Part shown: positions 1 to 9,528 of the stretch, one piece after another
How positions within the stretch are numbered: position 1 is the first letter of the stretch
How the letters are laid out: each line of letters opens with the position of its first letter
Source: UBA1858 sp045106935
Lineage (GTDB): Bacteria > Pseudomonadota > Gammaproteobacteria > UBA4575
Assembly (NCBI GenBank): GCA_045106935.1
Contig: JBGCFN010000037.1
Span: 1-43,071 of the forward strand
Reading direction: 5' to 3'
DNA: 43,071 nucleotides
The notes under the pieces: generated by a model
What the model saw: only the letters and a program-made list of their open reading frames with translations
Database searches by the model: none
What the model was told of the DNA's origin: nothing
Position numbers and translations under genes: made by a program

Positions 1-90
1 GTTCATAACCTAGAATAGACCACTTATTCGCATGTTCATACAAACTATTCACAAGTGTTCGATAATGTACTGTTCGTACGTTAGTTTGCA

Positions 91-96
91 TATAAT
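91..96 (+). promoter_or_regulatory. Candidate -10 box of a promoter upstream of gspD
   Basis: A perfect TATAAT lies 48 bases before the gspD start codon, which would give a leader of roughly 40 nt. No good -35 hexamer is visible at 16-18 bp spacing (TACTGT is the best), so an activator may be needed. The first 76 bases carry four GTTC-type motifs (starting at about 1, 34, 57 and 72) that could be part of such a control region. The call is based on the -10 match alone. Confidence 0.45.
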
Positions 97-143
97 CGAT
101 TATTAACCAAAACAATTATTGCAGCCATAAGCATAAAATTAAA

Positions 144-2165
144 ATGATATTAATTATAAAAAAATTCGCCAAACCAGCGGTTATAAAATCTTATGTGTTT
201 GCACTGGTCCTATTATTTGGTTGCTTATTTTCTAGTTTCTCGATGTCTGAAACAGGCATCACATTAAATTTAAAAGACGCAGACCTGCAATCATTTATTG
301 AAACTGTTGCAGAAATTACCGGCAAGAATTTTGTCATTGATCCACGAGTCAAAGCCAAAGTCACTGTTGTGTCGGCACGACCTATGGATCGCAAAGAAAT
401 TTATGAAGTATTTTTATCTGTATTACAAGTCCATGGTTTTGCCACAGTAGAAGTGGGCGAAGTGATTAAAATCTTACCCGATGTCAATGCTAAACAAGGT
501 CCTGGTACTGTCGTGACGGGTGCCGCAGGCTCAAAGGGTGATGAATTAGTCACGCGCGTGATTGAAGTAAAGAATGTAGCTGCCGCTCAGTTAGTGCCAA
601 TCTTGCGACCTCTTGTCCCACAGCAAGGCCACTTAGCTGCATACCCGGGAAGCAATATGCTGGTTATTTCTGACCGTGGTGCAAACATTGCACGCTTAGA
701 AAAAATCATACGTCGTATAGATCAACCTGATGCACAAGAAATTGAAGTGATTACTTTGCAACATGCCTCGGCCAGCGAAGTGGTACAAATCTTAAATTCA
801 TTAAGAACTGCAGGTGGTCAAGCTGCCGCACAAGCACCAGGTGCACCTACTCTTGCCGCAGATGAACGTACAAACAGTATATTGCTATCTGGAGATAGTA
901 CTTCCAAAGTTCGCATACGTGGATTAATTGCCCATTTAGACACCCCGATCGAAGGCACAGGGAATACAAAAGTAGTGTATTTACATTATGCCTTAGCAGA
1001 AGAAATAGCCCCTATCCTTCAAGGTGTATCAGATTTTGAGGCAGGTGAAAATGGGTCTGCTTCCTCTAATTCAGGAAACGATGATATCAATATCCAAGCG
1101 GATGCAACGAACAATGCATTAATCATTACTGCCCCACCCGCTCGATTTGATAGTTTGCGACGAGTCATTAGCCAACTGGATGTCAGACGAGCTCAGGTTT
1201 TGGTTGAAGCAATCATTGCCGAAGTATCCAATGATTTAACCAAAGAATTAGGTGCTGAAGGATTCTTGATCCCTGGTGGAACTAATCCTGATGGCCCGGC
1301 CGTCGGTTCAATTAATTCGGGGAACATTCTTTCATTACTAACTGATGGAATCACTTCGGGTGCTAGTTTAGCGGGTCAAGGATTATCACTGGGTGGTGCA
1401 GATCTCAATGGCAATACTCAGTGGGGAGTGTTGTTAAGAGCATTAGAAGCCGACGCTTCAACCAATGTGCTTTCTACGCCGACTTTAGTGACCTTAGATA
1501 ACGAAGAAGCAGAAATTGTCGTTGCACAAAATGTTCCTTTTGTGACTGGCCAGTTCACAAATACAGGCAGTGGTACAGACTCTGCAGTCAATCCATTTCA
1601 AACAATTGAACGTCAAGATGTGGGCATAACCTTAAGGCTGACACCGCAAATTAACGAAGGTGATAGTGTTAGGCTACAAATCGAACAAGAAATTTCTAGT
1701 ATTTCAAATTCTAGTGTCGCCTCTGACTTAATCACTAATGAACGTAGAATTAGTACGTCTGTCATGGTTGATGACAATGAAATTTTAGTCTTGGGAGGAC
1801 TCACTCAAGATGATTATCGAGATAGTGTGACAAAAACTCCGTTACTTGGGGATATTCCCTTACTTGGAAATTTATTTAAATCGACCACTACGACCAAAAC
1901 GAAACAAAATCTAATGGTGTTTATCCACCCAGTTATTTTACGAGACGCAAGCAGTGCTAATTTAGTTACCGGCACTAAATATGATTACCTCAGGGCGCGT
2001 CAACTTGAGTCTGGTATTGAAGATCGTGGATTGATAAAAGAAGGCTCAGTACGCTTTCCTAACCTTAATGACTTAGTGACTCAATTACCTAAGCAGGTAA
2101 AAAATCCAACTAAGAGTTCAAACAGTCAATTACAACCTCAAGCACCTAGTTCATCGAATCAATAA
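144..2165 (+). CDS. gspD: Type II secretion system secretin GspD
   Basis: Outer-membrane secretin, the multimeric gate through which folded exoproteins leave the periplasm. The 673-residue length is typical. Residues 1 to about 35 are a signal peptide with a basic start and a hydrophobic core ending near SFSMS. An N0 domain follows (ITLNLKDADLQ), then N1-N3 repeats (for example ITLQHASASEVVQILNSL). The C-terminal secretin domain contains VGITLRLTPQ and the LLGDIPLLGNLF segment near residues 570-585. The last ~50 residues are polar, Ser/Gln/Pro-rich and could be the pilotin-binding S-domain; there is no lipobox, so a separate pilotin is likely. It is the first gene of the visible cluster, and gspC, which usually precedes it, is not in the window. 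The family assignment is secure. Confidence 0.96.
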   Translation: MILIIKKFAKPAVIKSYVFALVLLFGCLFSSFSMSETGITLNLKDADLQSFIETVAEITGKNFVIDPRVKAKVTVVSARPMDRKEIYEVFLSVLQVHGFATVEVGEVIKILPDVNAKQGPGTVVTGAAGSKGDELVTRVIEVKNVAAAQLVPILRPLVPQQGHLAAYPGSNMLVISDRGANIARLEKIIRRIDQPDAQEIEVITLQHASASEVVQILNSLRTAGGQAAAQAPGAPTLAADERTNSILLSGDSTSKVRIRGLIAHLDTPIEGTGNTKVVYLHYALAEEIAPILQGVSDFEAGENGSASSNSGNDDINIQADATNNALIITAPPARFDSLRRVISQLDVRRAQVLVEAIIAEVSNDLTKELGAEGFLIPGGTNPDGPAVGSINSGNILSLLTDGITSGASLAGQGLSLGGADLNGNTQWGVLLRALEADASTNVLSTPTLVTLDNEEAEIVVAQNVPFVTGQFTNTGSGTDSAVNPFQTIERQDVGITLRLTPQINEGDSVRLQIEQEISSISNSSVASDLITNERRISTSVMVDDNEILVLGGLTQDDYRDSVTKTPLLGDIPLLGNLFKSTTTTKTKQNLMVFIHPVILRDASSANLVTGTKYDYLRARQLESGIEDRGLIKEGSVRFPNLNDLVTQLPKQVKNPTKSSNSQLQPQAPSSSNQ

Positions 2166-2171
2166 GATTAT

Positions 2172-3671
2172 ATGGCTTCTGTAATTGAAACTCGGCGCCC
2201 CCCTTACAGCTTTGCAAAAAGACATGGTGTTCTCGTGGGTAACGAAATCAATGGGCGAATTATTGTGTTTCAACGCCCCAATGTGAAGATGAATGCGATT
2301 CAAGAAATTCAGCGTTTCTTAGGTGCTCCCATTGCATTCAAATCGTTACAAGAAGAAGAGTTTGACGAGTTACTATCTAAGGTATATGACAGTGGTGCAA
2401 ACGGATCGCTCGCGATGATGGAAGATCTGGGTGACGATTTAGACTTAGAAAGCCTAGCTGATTCTATCCCAGAACCTCAAGATTTAATGGAAGCAGAAGA
2501 TGATGCACCCATTATTCGTTTATTGAATGCACTACTTACTCAAGCGGTTCGTGAAAATGCTTCTGATATACATATCGAAACATTTGAGCAGCGTTTATCA
2601 ATTCGCTTAAGAGTAGATGGTGTGTTGCGAGAAGTATTACAACCTCCCAAAAATATTGGTGTCTTAATTGTTTCTCGTATTAAAGTAATGGCAAATCTAG
2701 ACATTGCTGAAAAGCGCTTACCTCAAGATGGACGTATTTCTTTACGCGTAGCTGGCCGTCCAGTCGATGTGCGTGTGTCCACCTTACCTTCTGGTCATGG
2801 TGAACGCGTGGTATTACGGTTACTAGATAAACAAGCTGGCCGATTAGAGCTTGCCCATTTAGGTTTAACCAAAGATTTACATGACAAATTAAAAGGTACA
2901 ATCACAAAGCCCCATGGAATTATTTTAGTCACAGGTCCCACGGGCTCAGGAAAAACAACCACACTTTATGCTTCTCTTAATGAGTTGAATAATTCTTCAC
3001 GCAATATCCTAACAGTAGAGGATCCAATCGAATATTTCTTAGATGGTATTGGCCAAACTCAAGTGAACAACAAAGTGGATATGACATTTGCGCGAGGCTT
3101 GCGTGCCATACTCAGACAAGATCCAGATGTTGTGATGGTTGGTGAGATTCGTGACCTTGAAACCGCACAAATTGCTGTGCAAGCAAGTTTAACTGGTCAC
3201 TTAGTATTTTCTACACTGCATACAAACACCGCAGTAGGTGCAATTACTCGCATGCGTGATATGGGTGTTGAGCCTTTCTTATTAGCATCAAGCTTAATTG
3301 GCGTACTTGCACAGCGACTTGTCAGAGTATTGTGTGACGACTGCAAAGAGCCACACACTGCAAGCTCTATGGAATATGAGCAATTAAATTTAACCCAATT
3401 CGGATCTGGTGTGAGTGAAGCACCAATTATCTATTCAGCGAAAGGATGCTCGAATTGTAACAATAGTGGTTATACCGGTCGAAGTGGCATCTATGAATTC
3501 ATTACCTTGGATAATACTTTTCGTAGCATGATCCACGACATTGGCTCAGAACAAGATTTAGATGAGTACGCTCGTAAAATTGCACCAAGCATACGCCAGG
3601 ATGGCATACGATTAGTATTACAAGGGAAAACGACTCTCGAAGAAGTGATGCGAGTCACTCGAGAAAATTAA
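2172..3671 (+). CDS. gspE: Type II secretion system assembly ATPase GspE
   Basis: Cytoplasmic hexameric ATPase that powers pseudopilus growth, docked to the membrane through GspL. Length is 499 residues. Walker A is GPTGSGKT at residues 255-262. The Asp box and Walker B follow (VVMVGEIRD), then the His box (TGHLVFSTLHTN). A zinc-binding tetracysteine motif is intact: CxxC at C388/C391 and CxxC at C426/C429. This motif separates GspE/PilB from the PilT-type retraction ATPases found further along the window. The start is 6 bp after the gspD stop, consistent with translational coupling. All catalytic motifs are present, so it should be active. Confidence 0.97.
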   Translation: MASVIETRRPPYSFAKRHGVLVGNEINGRIIVFQRPNVKMNAIQEIQRFLGAPIAFKSLQEEEFDELLSKVYDSGANGSLAMMEDLGDDLDLESLADSIPEPQDLMEAEDDAPIIRLLNALLTQAVRENASDIHIETFEQRLSIRLRVDGVLREVLQPPKNIGVLIVSRIKVMANLDIAEKRLPQDGRISLRVAGRPVDVRVSTLPSGHGERVVLRLLDKQAGRLELAHLGLTKDLHDKLKGTITKPHGIILVTGPTGSGKTTTLYASLNELNNSSRNILTVEDPIEYFLDGIGQTQVNNKVDMTFARGLRAILRQDPDVVMVGEIRDLETAQIAVQASLTGHLVFSTLHTNTAVGAITRMRDMGVEPFLLASSLIGVLAQRLVRVLCDDCKEPHTASSMEYEQLNLTQFGSGVSEAPIIYSAKGCSNCNNSGYTGRSGIYEFITLDNTFRSMIHDIGSEQDLDEYARKIAPSIRQDGIRLVLQGKTTLEEVMRVTREN

Positions 3672-3685
3672 CCGAGTGATCTGCC

Positions 3686-4906
3686 ATGCCGGCTTTTGAA
3701 TATACTGCATTAGACGATTCAGGACGCAATAAGAAAGGTGTTATCGAGGGCGATAGTCCTAAATCTGCACGTCAGTTATTACGATCACAAGGTCTAACCC
3801 CTTTAGACATACACCCTATTGCACAGAAAGATCGCAATAGTAAAAGGCAATCATTCTTATCGCTTGGTAAGCGTATGAGTGCTAGTGAACTAGCGCTATT
3901 TACTCGTCAACTAGCCACCTTACTACAAGCTGGTACACCCTTAGAAGAAGCTTTACGTACTACAGCAAAGCAATCTGAAAAGTCACACGTCACACGGACA
4001 ATTTTAGGTGTACGGTCAAAAGTCACAGAGGGACACAGCTTAGAAAATGGATTAGCAGAATTCCCGGCTACCTTTCCAGATTTATACCGTGCAACCGTAG
4101 CAGCAGGAGAAAAATCAGGAAATTTAGATCCAGTATTAGAACGATTGGCAGACTACACAGAAAGTCGCCAAGAGATGCAACAAAATGTCACCACGGCATT
4201 GGTCTACCCGATTGTATTACTAATAATATGTATTGGTGTTGTTGTTGGATTATTAACCTATGTTGTTCCACAAGTTGTTCAGGTGTTTGCAGATCTTGGT
4301 AATGAGCTGCCACTACCCACACGTGTCTTATTAGCTTCCAGTGATTTCCTAAGAGCTACCTGGTGGTATTGGATCGGTGCCATCGTCGCAGGAATTTTTA
4401 TATTTAAATACTTAATGAAAACGCATGCATTTAAAAATAAATTTCATTCGCTACAGTTACGCTTACCTATCGTTGGACGTTTGATTCGTGGACTTAATAC
4501 TTCACGTTTTGCGCGCACATTAAGTATCTTAACTGCTTCAGGTGTGCCTGTATTAGAAGCATTAAGAATTGCCTCACATGTGATCCCAAATTTACCAATG
4601 AAGAAAGCAGTCAATGATGCTGCAGTTAACGTACGTGAAGGTGCAAGTATTCATGGTTCATTAGAGACCTCTAAACACTTCCCGCCTATGACCTTACATC
4701 TCATTGCAAGTGGCGAAGCAAGTGGTAACTTAGAAATCATGCTAGAACGAGCGGCTGTTCAGCAAGAACGCGAACTTAAAACGGTAATCTCTGCGACATT
4801 GAGTTTATTTGAGCCATTAATGATCGTCTTTATGGGTGGCTTAGTGTTTGGAATTGTCATCGCAATTATGTTGCCACTTTTTGAAATGAATCAATTAGTT
4901 GGTTAG
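3686..4906 (+). CDS. gspF: Type II secretion system inner-membrane platform protein GspF
   Basis: Polytopic inner-membrane platform protein that couples the GspE motor to pseudopilin assembly. At 406 residues it has the usual length. The N-terminus has the family signature FEYTALDDSGRNKKGVIEGD. Two homologous cytoplasmic T2SF domains follow, with F-TRQLATLLQAGTPLEEAL in the first and F-RTLSILTASGVPVLEAL in the second. Hydrophobic segments lie near residues 170-195, 222-245 and 375-400. It starts 14 bp after gspE. The next gene, gspG, has its own strong ribosome binding site, consistent with higher expression of the major pseudopilin. Confidence 0.96.
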   Translation: MPAFEYTALDDSGRNKKGVIEGDSPKSARQLLRSQGLTPLDIHPIAQKDRNSKRQSFLSLGKRMSASELALFTRQLATLLQAGTPLEEALRTTAKQSEKSHVTRTILGVRSKVTEGHSLENGLAEFPATFPDLYRATVAAGEKSGNLDPVLERLADYTESRQEMQQNVTTALVYPIVLLIICIGVVVGLLTYVVPQVVQVFADLGNELPLPTRVLLASSDFLRATWWYWIGAIVAGIFIFKYLMKTHAFKNKFHSLQLRLPIVGRLIRGLNTSRFARTLSILTASGVPVLEALRIASHVIPNLPMKKAVNDAAVNVREGASIHGSLETSKHFPPMTLHLIASGEASGNLEIMLERAAVQQERELKTVISATLSLFEPLMIVFMGGLVFGIVIAIMLPLFEMNQLVG

Positions 4907-4933
4907 TGAATTTAAAATAAGGAGACAACTAAA

Positions 4934-5359
4934 ATGAAAAAACAATCTGGATTTACCTTAATTGAGGTGATTGTTGTATTAGTTATATTGGGAATTTTAG
5001 CATCGATTGTTGCACCCAATGTGATTGGTAATGTTGATAAATCACGAGTTGTTAAAGCCAAGCAAGATATTCGCGCCTTAGAGAGTGCACTTCAAATGTA
5101 CCGCGTTGATAATTATAAATATCCTAGTACTGATCAAGGTCTACAAGCGTTAGTTGAAAAACCTTCTTCGGGTGATGAAGCTAAGAACTGGCAAAAAGGT
5201 GGATACATTCCAAAACTACCTAAAGACCCTTGGCAGAATGATTATCAATACATTAGCCCAGGAGAAAGCGGTGATTATGATTTGTATACCTTAGGTGCTG
5301 ATGGTGTCTCTGGTGGTGAAGATTATAATGCAGACATTAGTCATTTAGATTTAGAGTAA
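4934..5359 (+). CDS. gspG: Major type II pseudopilin GspG
   Basis: Main subunit of the periplasmic pseudopilus piston. It has a short class III leader (MKKQSG) followed by FTLIEVIVVLVILGILASI. The prepilin peptidase cleaves after Gly and methylates the new N-terminal Phe; Glu at +5 is present. The 141-residue length and the C-terminal calcium-loop region (residues ~115-135, DLYTLGADG) are typical. The AAGGAG Shine-Dalgarno in the 27-bp gap before it is the strongest in the cluster, fitting an abundant subunit. The peptidase needed to process it is not encoded in the window and may be the type IV pilus enzyme elsewhere. Confidence 0.97.
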   Translation: MKKQSGFTLIEVIVVLVILGILASIVAPNVIGNVDKSRVVKAKQDIRALESALQMYRVDNYKYPSTDQGLQALVEKPSSGDEAKNWQKGGYIPKLPKDPWQNDYQYISPGESGDYDLYTLGADGVSGGEDYNADISHLDLE

Positions 5360-5377
5360 CTCTTAGACGCGACTAAA

Positions 5378-5878
5378 GTGAGAGCTAACAAACAACAATC
5401 TGGTTTTACACTGATAGAAGTCATTGTTGTCATTGCTATCATAGGCTTTGTACTGACTATCGCTACTATTAGCATTGGTGATCCTCAAGTGAAGCGTATG
5501 AAGCAATCGAGCGAACGTTTTACTGCGCTTATTCAGCTAGCAAAAGAACAAGCAATTTTTAACTCTCAAGAATATGCCTTGTCTGTATGGGACTCTGGGT
5601 ATGCATTTTATATTCTCGATGAAAATGGCTGGTCATTAGTTTCTAATGACAGAATATTTAGAGAACGCACACTGCCAAGTGGAATTGAGCATGAGTTATA
5701 CCTTGATGGCATAAAAGTAGTTTTATCTAATGAAGATAAAAATAAACCGCAAATTTTTATCACCTCAGATGGAGAGGTCTCTCCTTTTCAGTTAAATATT
5801 ACAGACCTTGTCGAATGGACTTACCAAATAAATATTGATGAATTAGGTGAGTTTGAAATTGAATTGGCAGATGCATAA
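5378..5878 (+). CDS. gspH: Minor type II pseudopilin GspH (GTG start)
   Basis: Minor pseudopilin of the pseudopilus tip or shaft. It begins with GTG; the peptide MRANKQQSG|FTLIEVIVVIAIIGFV shows the class III cleavage site and Glu+5. No ATG upstream of the cleavage site would give a sensible leader, which supports the GTG. At 166 residues it matches GspH. The remainder is a beta-rich periplasmic domain poorly conserved between species, so identity rests partly on position between gspG and gspI. Its stop codon overlaps the gspI start by one base (TAATG), indicating coupled translation. Confidence 0.9.
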   Translation: MRANKQQSGFTLIEVIVVIAIIGFVLTIATISIGDPQVKRMKQSSERFTALIQLAKEQAIFNSQEYALSVWDSGYAFYILDENGWSLVSNDRIFRERTLPSGIEHELYLDGIKVVLSNEDKNKPQIFITSDGEVSPFQLNITDLVEWTYQINIDELGEFEIELADA

Positions 5879-6276
5879 TGTCAAATATACACATCAAACT
5901 AAATTCCACAAAACGCGGCTTCACATTAATCGAAGTTGTTGTCGCTGTTGCAGTGATTGCGCTCGGCTTAATGGGAACAATCAAAACAGTTGGGACGGTA
6001 ACTAAAAACACGGCATATCTAAATGAGAGAGTAATTGCTACATGGGTGGCTCAAAATGCCATGGCGAGCTATGAATTGAACTTGGAGAATGATGCTGACA
6101 AAGAAACGACTGGCAGTGAAGAAATTGCTGGAATTGAATGGTATTGGACAAAGAAACTTGTCAACACACAAGACCCAGGCATACAACGTGTAGAAATAGA
6201 CGTTCGGCGCGATGACAAACCTGATAGCCAAGTTTATGCGTCATTAGTGTCTCTATTTCCCGCATATTTTAAGTAA
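5878..6276 (+). CDS. gspI: Minor type II pseudopilin GspI
   Basis: Minor pseudopilin that nucleates the GspI-J-K tip complex. The leader is longer than in GspG: about 14 residues ending in KRG, then FTLIEVVVAVAVIALGLMG with Glu+5. Total length is 132 residues, typical for GspI. The downstream part contains the family pattern of a conserved WVAQNAMASYEL helix and a terminal beta-region. Its ATG overlaps the gspH stop, and gspJ follows after 7 bp. Assignment is by leader type, length and order. Confidence 0.92.
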   Translation: MSNIHIKLNSTKRGFTLIEVVVAVAVIALGLMGTIKTVGTVTKNTAYLNERVIATWVAQNAMASYELNLENDADKETTGSEEIAGIEWYWTKKLVNTQDPGIQRVEIDVRRDDKPDSQVYASLVSLFPAYFK

Positions 6277-6283
6277 AGTCATT

Positions 6284-6889
6284 ATGTTTACTCGAATTAA
6301 TCATCATTCTGGTTTCACATTGATAGAAGTTGTCGTGGCTTTAGCTGTATTTGGTATTGTGGGTGTCACTGCTTTTAGTGGCCTTAATGCTATTCTCAAA
6401 TGGCAAACTGATTTAGAAATACGCTCCGATCAAATTAAATCTATCCAACTGACACTTAAATACTTAGAAAGAGATGTGAATCGCGCAATTGCGAGACCCA
6501 TTAGAGACCAATACGGTGACACACAACCGGCCTTTTCTTCAGATGGTGATTCAATAATGAGTCTGACATACAGCGGTTGGCGTAATCCGGCAGGACTACT
6601 AAGAAGCAATTTGCAACGCATTGCTTATGAAGTTAATGAAAAGCAATTCAAACGCCATAGTTGGAATCGTCTCGATGGTGCAATCAGTGAAGATGCACGT
6701 GAAATCATTTTATTGGAAGAGATTGAAGAATTAGAGATAGAATTCTTGAATCAAAATAATACTTGGGTTGATCGATGGCCTCCCTTAAATAGCAATCCAA
6801 CAGCAATCGGCCTGCCGCGAGCAATATTGATTGCTTTTGAGGCTCCTCCGATTGGCAAAATTTCTAGAATAATCACGGTGCCGCAATGA
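6284..6889 (+). CDS. gspJ: Minor type II pseudopilin GspJ
   Basis: Minor pseudopilin of the tip complex with GspI and GspK. The leader is MFTRINHHSG followed by FTLIEVVVALAVFGIVGVTAF, including Glu+5. The mature 190-residue beta-rich domain contains a segment near residues 70-75 (ERDVNRAIARPIRD) that resembles the usual GspJ LERD-x-RQ...R-P-R region. The C-terminal part ends in an LPRAI...F strand, as in GspJ proteins that measure secondary-structure-like 'GLPRAV' motifs. The stop overlaps the gspK start in an ATGA arrangement. Confidence 0.93.
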   Translation: MFTRINHHSGFTLIEVVVALAVFGIVGVTAFSGLNAILKWQTDLEIRSDQIKSIQLTLKYLERDVNRAIARPIRDQYGDTQPAFSSDGDSIMSLTYSGWRNPAGLLRSNLQRIAYEVNEKQFKRHSWNRLDGAISEDAREIILLEEIEELEIEFLNQNNTWVDRWPPLNSNPTAIGLPRAILIAFEAPPIGKISRIITVPQ

Positions 6890-7815
6890 GTCATTATTCT
6901 CAACAACGTGGTATCGCATTGCTGACGGCAATCTTGGTAATGGCATTAGCAGTGATCGCAGCCACTTCCATTTCTGCGAATCACCAACTATCCATTCGTC
7001 GAGCTGAAAATATTGTATTTGGTAGCCAAGTTTGGTCATACCTGCATGGCGGAGAAACTTGGGCTAAAGTCGTGTTAGCAAGAGATTTAGACGACAATAA
7101 TGACTATGATCATAACAATGAAGCTTGGGCAACAGAGCTCCCTGCTCTACCTCTGCCTGGCGGCTATATCTCCGGTAAAATTGAGGATGAACAAAGCAAA
7201 ATTAACGTCAATAATCTAATTTCAGGCGTACAAATAGACCCCTTAACACGTACACGCTTGGAAGCCTTATTTGCTTTATTAGACCTGGATTCAACCCTAA
7301 TTCAAGCAGTCATCGACTGGATTGACCCAGATGTCAACGCCATACCACCGAGCGGGGCTGAAGATGATTATTATACGGGCCTAGAGTACCCCTATTTAAC
7401 GGCAAATCGACCTATGCAGCATATCTCTGAACTACGTCTCATCAAAGGTTTCTCTCAAGAAGTATATGAGCGCGTGAAGCCATTTCTCACGGCATTGCCA
7501 TCAAATACTGCTGTGAATGTGAATACGGCAAATGCAGAAGTATTAGCCTCTGTAATACCAAATATTGGCATTGATACAGCTAAGACAATCATTGAGGGAC
7601 GAAATGAAGATGCGTTTGAAAGTGTACAAGCATTCATCTCAGATCCATTGCTTCAAGGGACGTCAGTTAACCTTCAGGCATTATCCGTTAATAGCAGCTT
7701 TTTTAGTTTAAACTCACAAATTAAAGTAGGAAATAGTTTTATTAAAAATGAAAGCATATTAAATAGAATTAATAATTCTACGATAACAGTTGTAACTAGA
7801 GTCCCTGGACAATAA
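6886..7815 (+). CDS. gspK: Minor type II pseudopilin GspK
   Basis: Largest minor pseudopilin, which caps the tip. The leader MSHYSQQRG is followed by IALLTAILVMALAVIAATSI. Position +5 of the mature protein is Thr rather than Glu, as expected for GspK, which alone among the pseudopilins lacks Glu5. At 309 residues it is the usual size. The alpha-helical insertion domain is visible around residues 105-240 (EDEQSKINVNNL, then WIDPD, then VNVNTANAEVLASVIP, a helix-hairpin-helix-like segment). The start overlaps the gspJ stop by 4 bp and gspL starts 2 bp after the stop. Confidence 0.95.
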   Translation: MSHYSQQRGIALLTAILVMALAVIAATSISANHQLSIRRAENIVFGSQVWSYLHGGETWAKVVLARDLDDNNDYDHNNEAWATELPALPLPGGYISGKIEDEQSKINVNNLISGVQIDPLTRTRLEALFALLDLDSTLIQAVIDWIDPDVNAIPPSGAEDDYYTGLEYPYLTANRPMQHISELRLIKGFSQEVYERVKPFLTALPSNTAVNVNTANAEVLASVIPNIGIDTAKTIIEGRNEDAFESVQAFISDPLLQGTSVNLQALSVNSSFFSLNSQIKVGNSFIKNESILNRINNSTITVVTRVPGQ

Positions 7816-7817
7816 AT

Positions 7818-9038
7818 ATGGAAACCCTATTTCTAAGATTTCTTGCTAATACAGAAAATCGAGTCGTTGATGAAGATACCTCCGTTCGTTGGGTATTAGT
7901 CACAGAAAACACTGAAGCTAACGATTGTGGAACGGTTAAGCTGGCTAATGCTGCTGAATTAATTCAAGACCGAAAAATTGTCATATTACTTCCTATTGAA
8001 CAACTTTATATCACTTCTGTTTCAGTACAAACAAAGAATAAAAAGCAATTAGAAAAAGCGATTCCATATGCATTGGAAGACGACTTAACGGAAGACATCG
8101 AAAATTTACATTTTGCGCTAGGAAAACGCAAAGACGATGGAGACATTCCAGTTATTGTTATTTCGAAATCTCACTTAGATCATTTAATCAAAATTTTGAG
8201 CAACGTTAATATATTGCCAGATGTCATTACTGCCGATATCTATGGATTAGATTGGGAAAAAGACCAATGGACATTTTGTATTGATAATGGTCACCTATTA
8301 GCTCGCACAGAACAATGGAATGGATTTGGCTGCGAGACAAATGAATTTAAAGATTTTATGAGTGCTGCGTTGAATGAACAAACAGAAGCACCTAGCAAAA
8401 TATTTGTCTATAGCCACCCTGATGAAAAATTAGAAGACGTACATCAATTAGCCAATGTGCAACTTGATGATTTTTGGTCACCAAGCGCTTTTATCAAAGG
8501 TTTTACTGAAGACGATTGTATTAATCTATTACAAAGTGATTATGTCAAAGCTGACAAACAACATAAAACAATAAGACCTTGGAAAATAGCCGCTGCATTA
8601 GCTGCTATCTGGGTAACTATATCAATGGGTCAAACCGCTCTAGAATATTCACAATTAAATTCACAAGACAAAAAATTAACAACTGAGATTAAACAAGTAT
8701 TCAAACGAACTTTTCCGGAGGTGAAGAAAGTAGTGAATGCACGCGTTCAAATGGAACAAAGGCTGAAAGCATTATCATCTTCAGGAGAAACAAAAAGTGA
8801 TGCTAATTTTCTTAAGTTATTGCATCAAAGTGGGTATGAGCTATACAAAGACTCAAATATCACCATTACAGATCTTCAATATAAAAATAATCAGCTATCT
8901 CTAGATATAAAAACTAAAAATATCCAAGCCTTGGAAACAGTCAAATCCAAGCTTCAATCAAAAAATGTTAATGCCGAATTACAAACTGCAAAAACTGTAG
9001 GTGATTTTGTCATGGCACGCATGCAAATATCGGAGTAA
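7818..9038 (+). CDS. gspL: Type II secretion system assembly protein GspL
   Basis: Bitopic inner-membrane protein linking cytoplasmic GspE to periplasmic GspM. The 406 residues divide into an actin-like cytoplasmic region (1 to ~250) with the conserved segment KKQLEKAIPYALEDDL near residue 75, one transmembrane helix at about 253-272 (WKIAAALAAIWVTISMG), a short coiled region and a C-terminal ferredoxin-like periplasmic domain. The family is divergent in sequence, so position between gspK and gspM adds weight. gspM starts 4 bp downstream. Confidence 0.92.
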   Translation: METLFLRFLANTENRVVDEDTSVRWVLVTENTEANDCGTVKLANAAELIQDRKIVILLPIEQLYITSVSVQTKNKKQLEKAIPYALEDDLTEDIENLHFALGKRKDDGDIPVIVISKSHLDHLIKILSNVNILPDVITADIYGLDWEKDQWTFCIDNGHLLARTEQWNGFGCETNEFKDFMSAALNEQTEAPSKIFVYSHPDEKLEDVHQLANVQLDDFWSPSAFIKGFTEDDCINLLQSDYVKADKQHKTIRPWKIAAALAAIWVTISMGQTALEYSQLNSQDKKLTTEIKQVFKRTFPEVKKVVNARVQMEQRLKALSSSGETKSDANFLKLLHQSGYELYKDSNITITDLQYKNNQLSLDIKTKNIQALETVKSKLQSKNVNAELQTAKTVGDFVMARMQISE

Positions 9039-9042
9039 CACA

Positions 9043-9528
9043 ATGAAAGATTGGTGGAGTAATTTACAGACTAGAGAGCAAAATTACGTATTGATTGCAG
9101 GCGTTGTTATTATCTTATTTTTATTCTACTCATTAGCTTGGTCTCCGTTAACAGAAGCAAGAGACAATAAGCGCATGCGAGTAGAAAACAATCAGGAATT
9201 ACTGTCCTGGATGAAAACCAAAAGCACAGAAATCAAGCAGCTCAAGTTGACCAATCCAAATCTCTTGAAATCAGATAGTAAGCGTTCGTTACTTGCAATA
9301 GTAGATAGCTTAGCTAATCGCTTAGGCTTGCGTTCTGCTATAAAGCAGATTCAACCAGATGGACCTCATGCAGCCACTATCTATATGGATGAAATTGACT
9401 TTGATGCACTGTCTACCATGCTTGGACAACTAGAAAAAAATAGTAATGTCAAAGTCAGTGAAGCAAAAATTACAAAACTAGACAAACCAGGAATAGTTAA
9501 AGCAAGATTATTGCTTAAGAGAACATGA
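9043..9528 (+). CDS. gspM: Type II secretion system protein GspM
   Basis: Small bitopic inner-membrane partner of GspL. I choose the ATG at 9043 (MKDWWSNLQTREQNY) rather than a GTG 42 bases upstream, because the ATG sits just after the gspL stop and gives the usual short cytoplasmic N-terminus. Length is 161 residues. A single transmembrane helix spans about 16-38 (VLIAGVVIILFLFYSLAW), followed by a coiled segment and a small ferredoxin-like periplasmic domain starting near LLAIVDSLANRLGL. The stop overlaps the gspN start (ATGA). Confidence 0.92.
   Translation: MKDWWSNLQTREQNYVLIAGVVIILFLFYSLAWSPLTEARDNKRMRVENNQELLSWMKTKSTEIKQLKLTNPNLLKSDSKRSLLAIVDSLANRLGLRSAIKQIQPDGPHAATIYMDEIDFDALSTMLGQLEKNSNVKVSEAKITKLDKPGIVKARLLLKRT

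Noticed and set aside
2172..3671. GspE could be a PilB-type pilus ATPase
   Set aside because: It is embedded between gspD and gspF in a complete type II secretion cluster with GspL and GspM partners.
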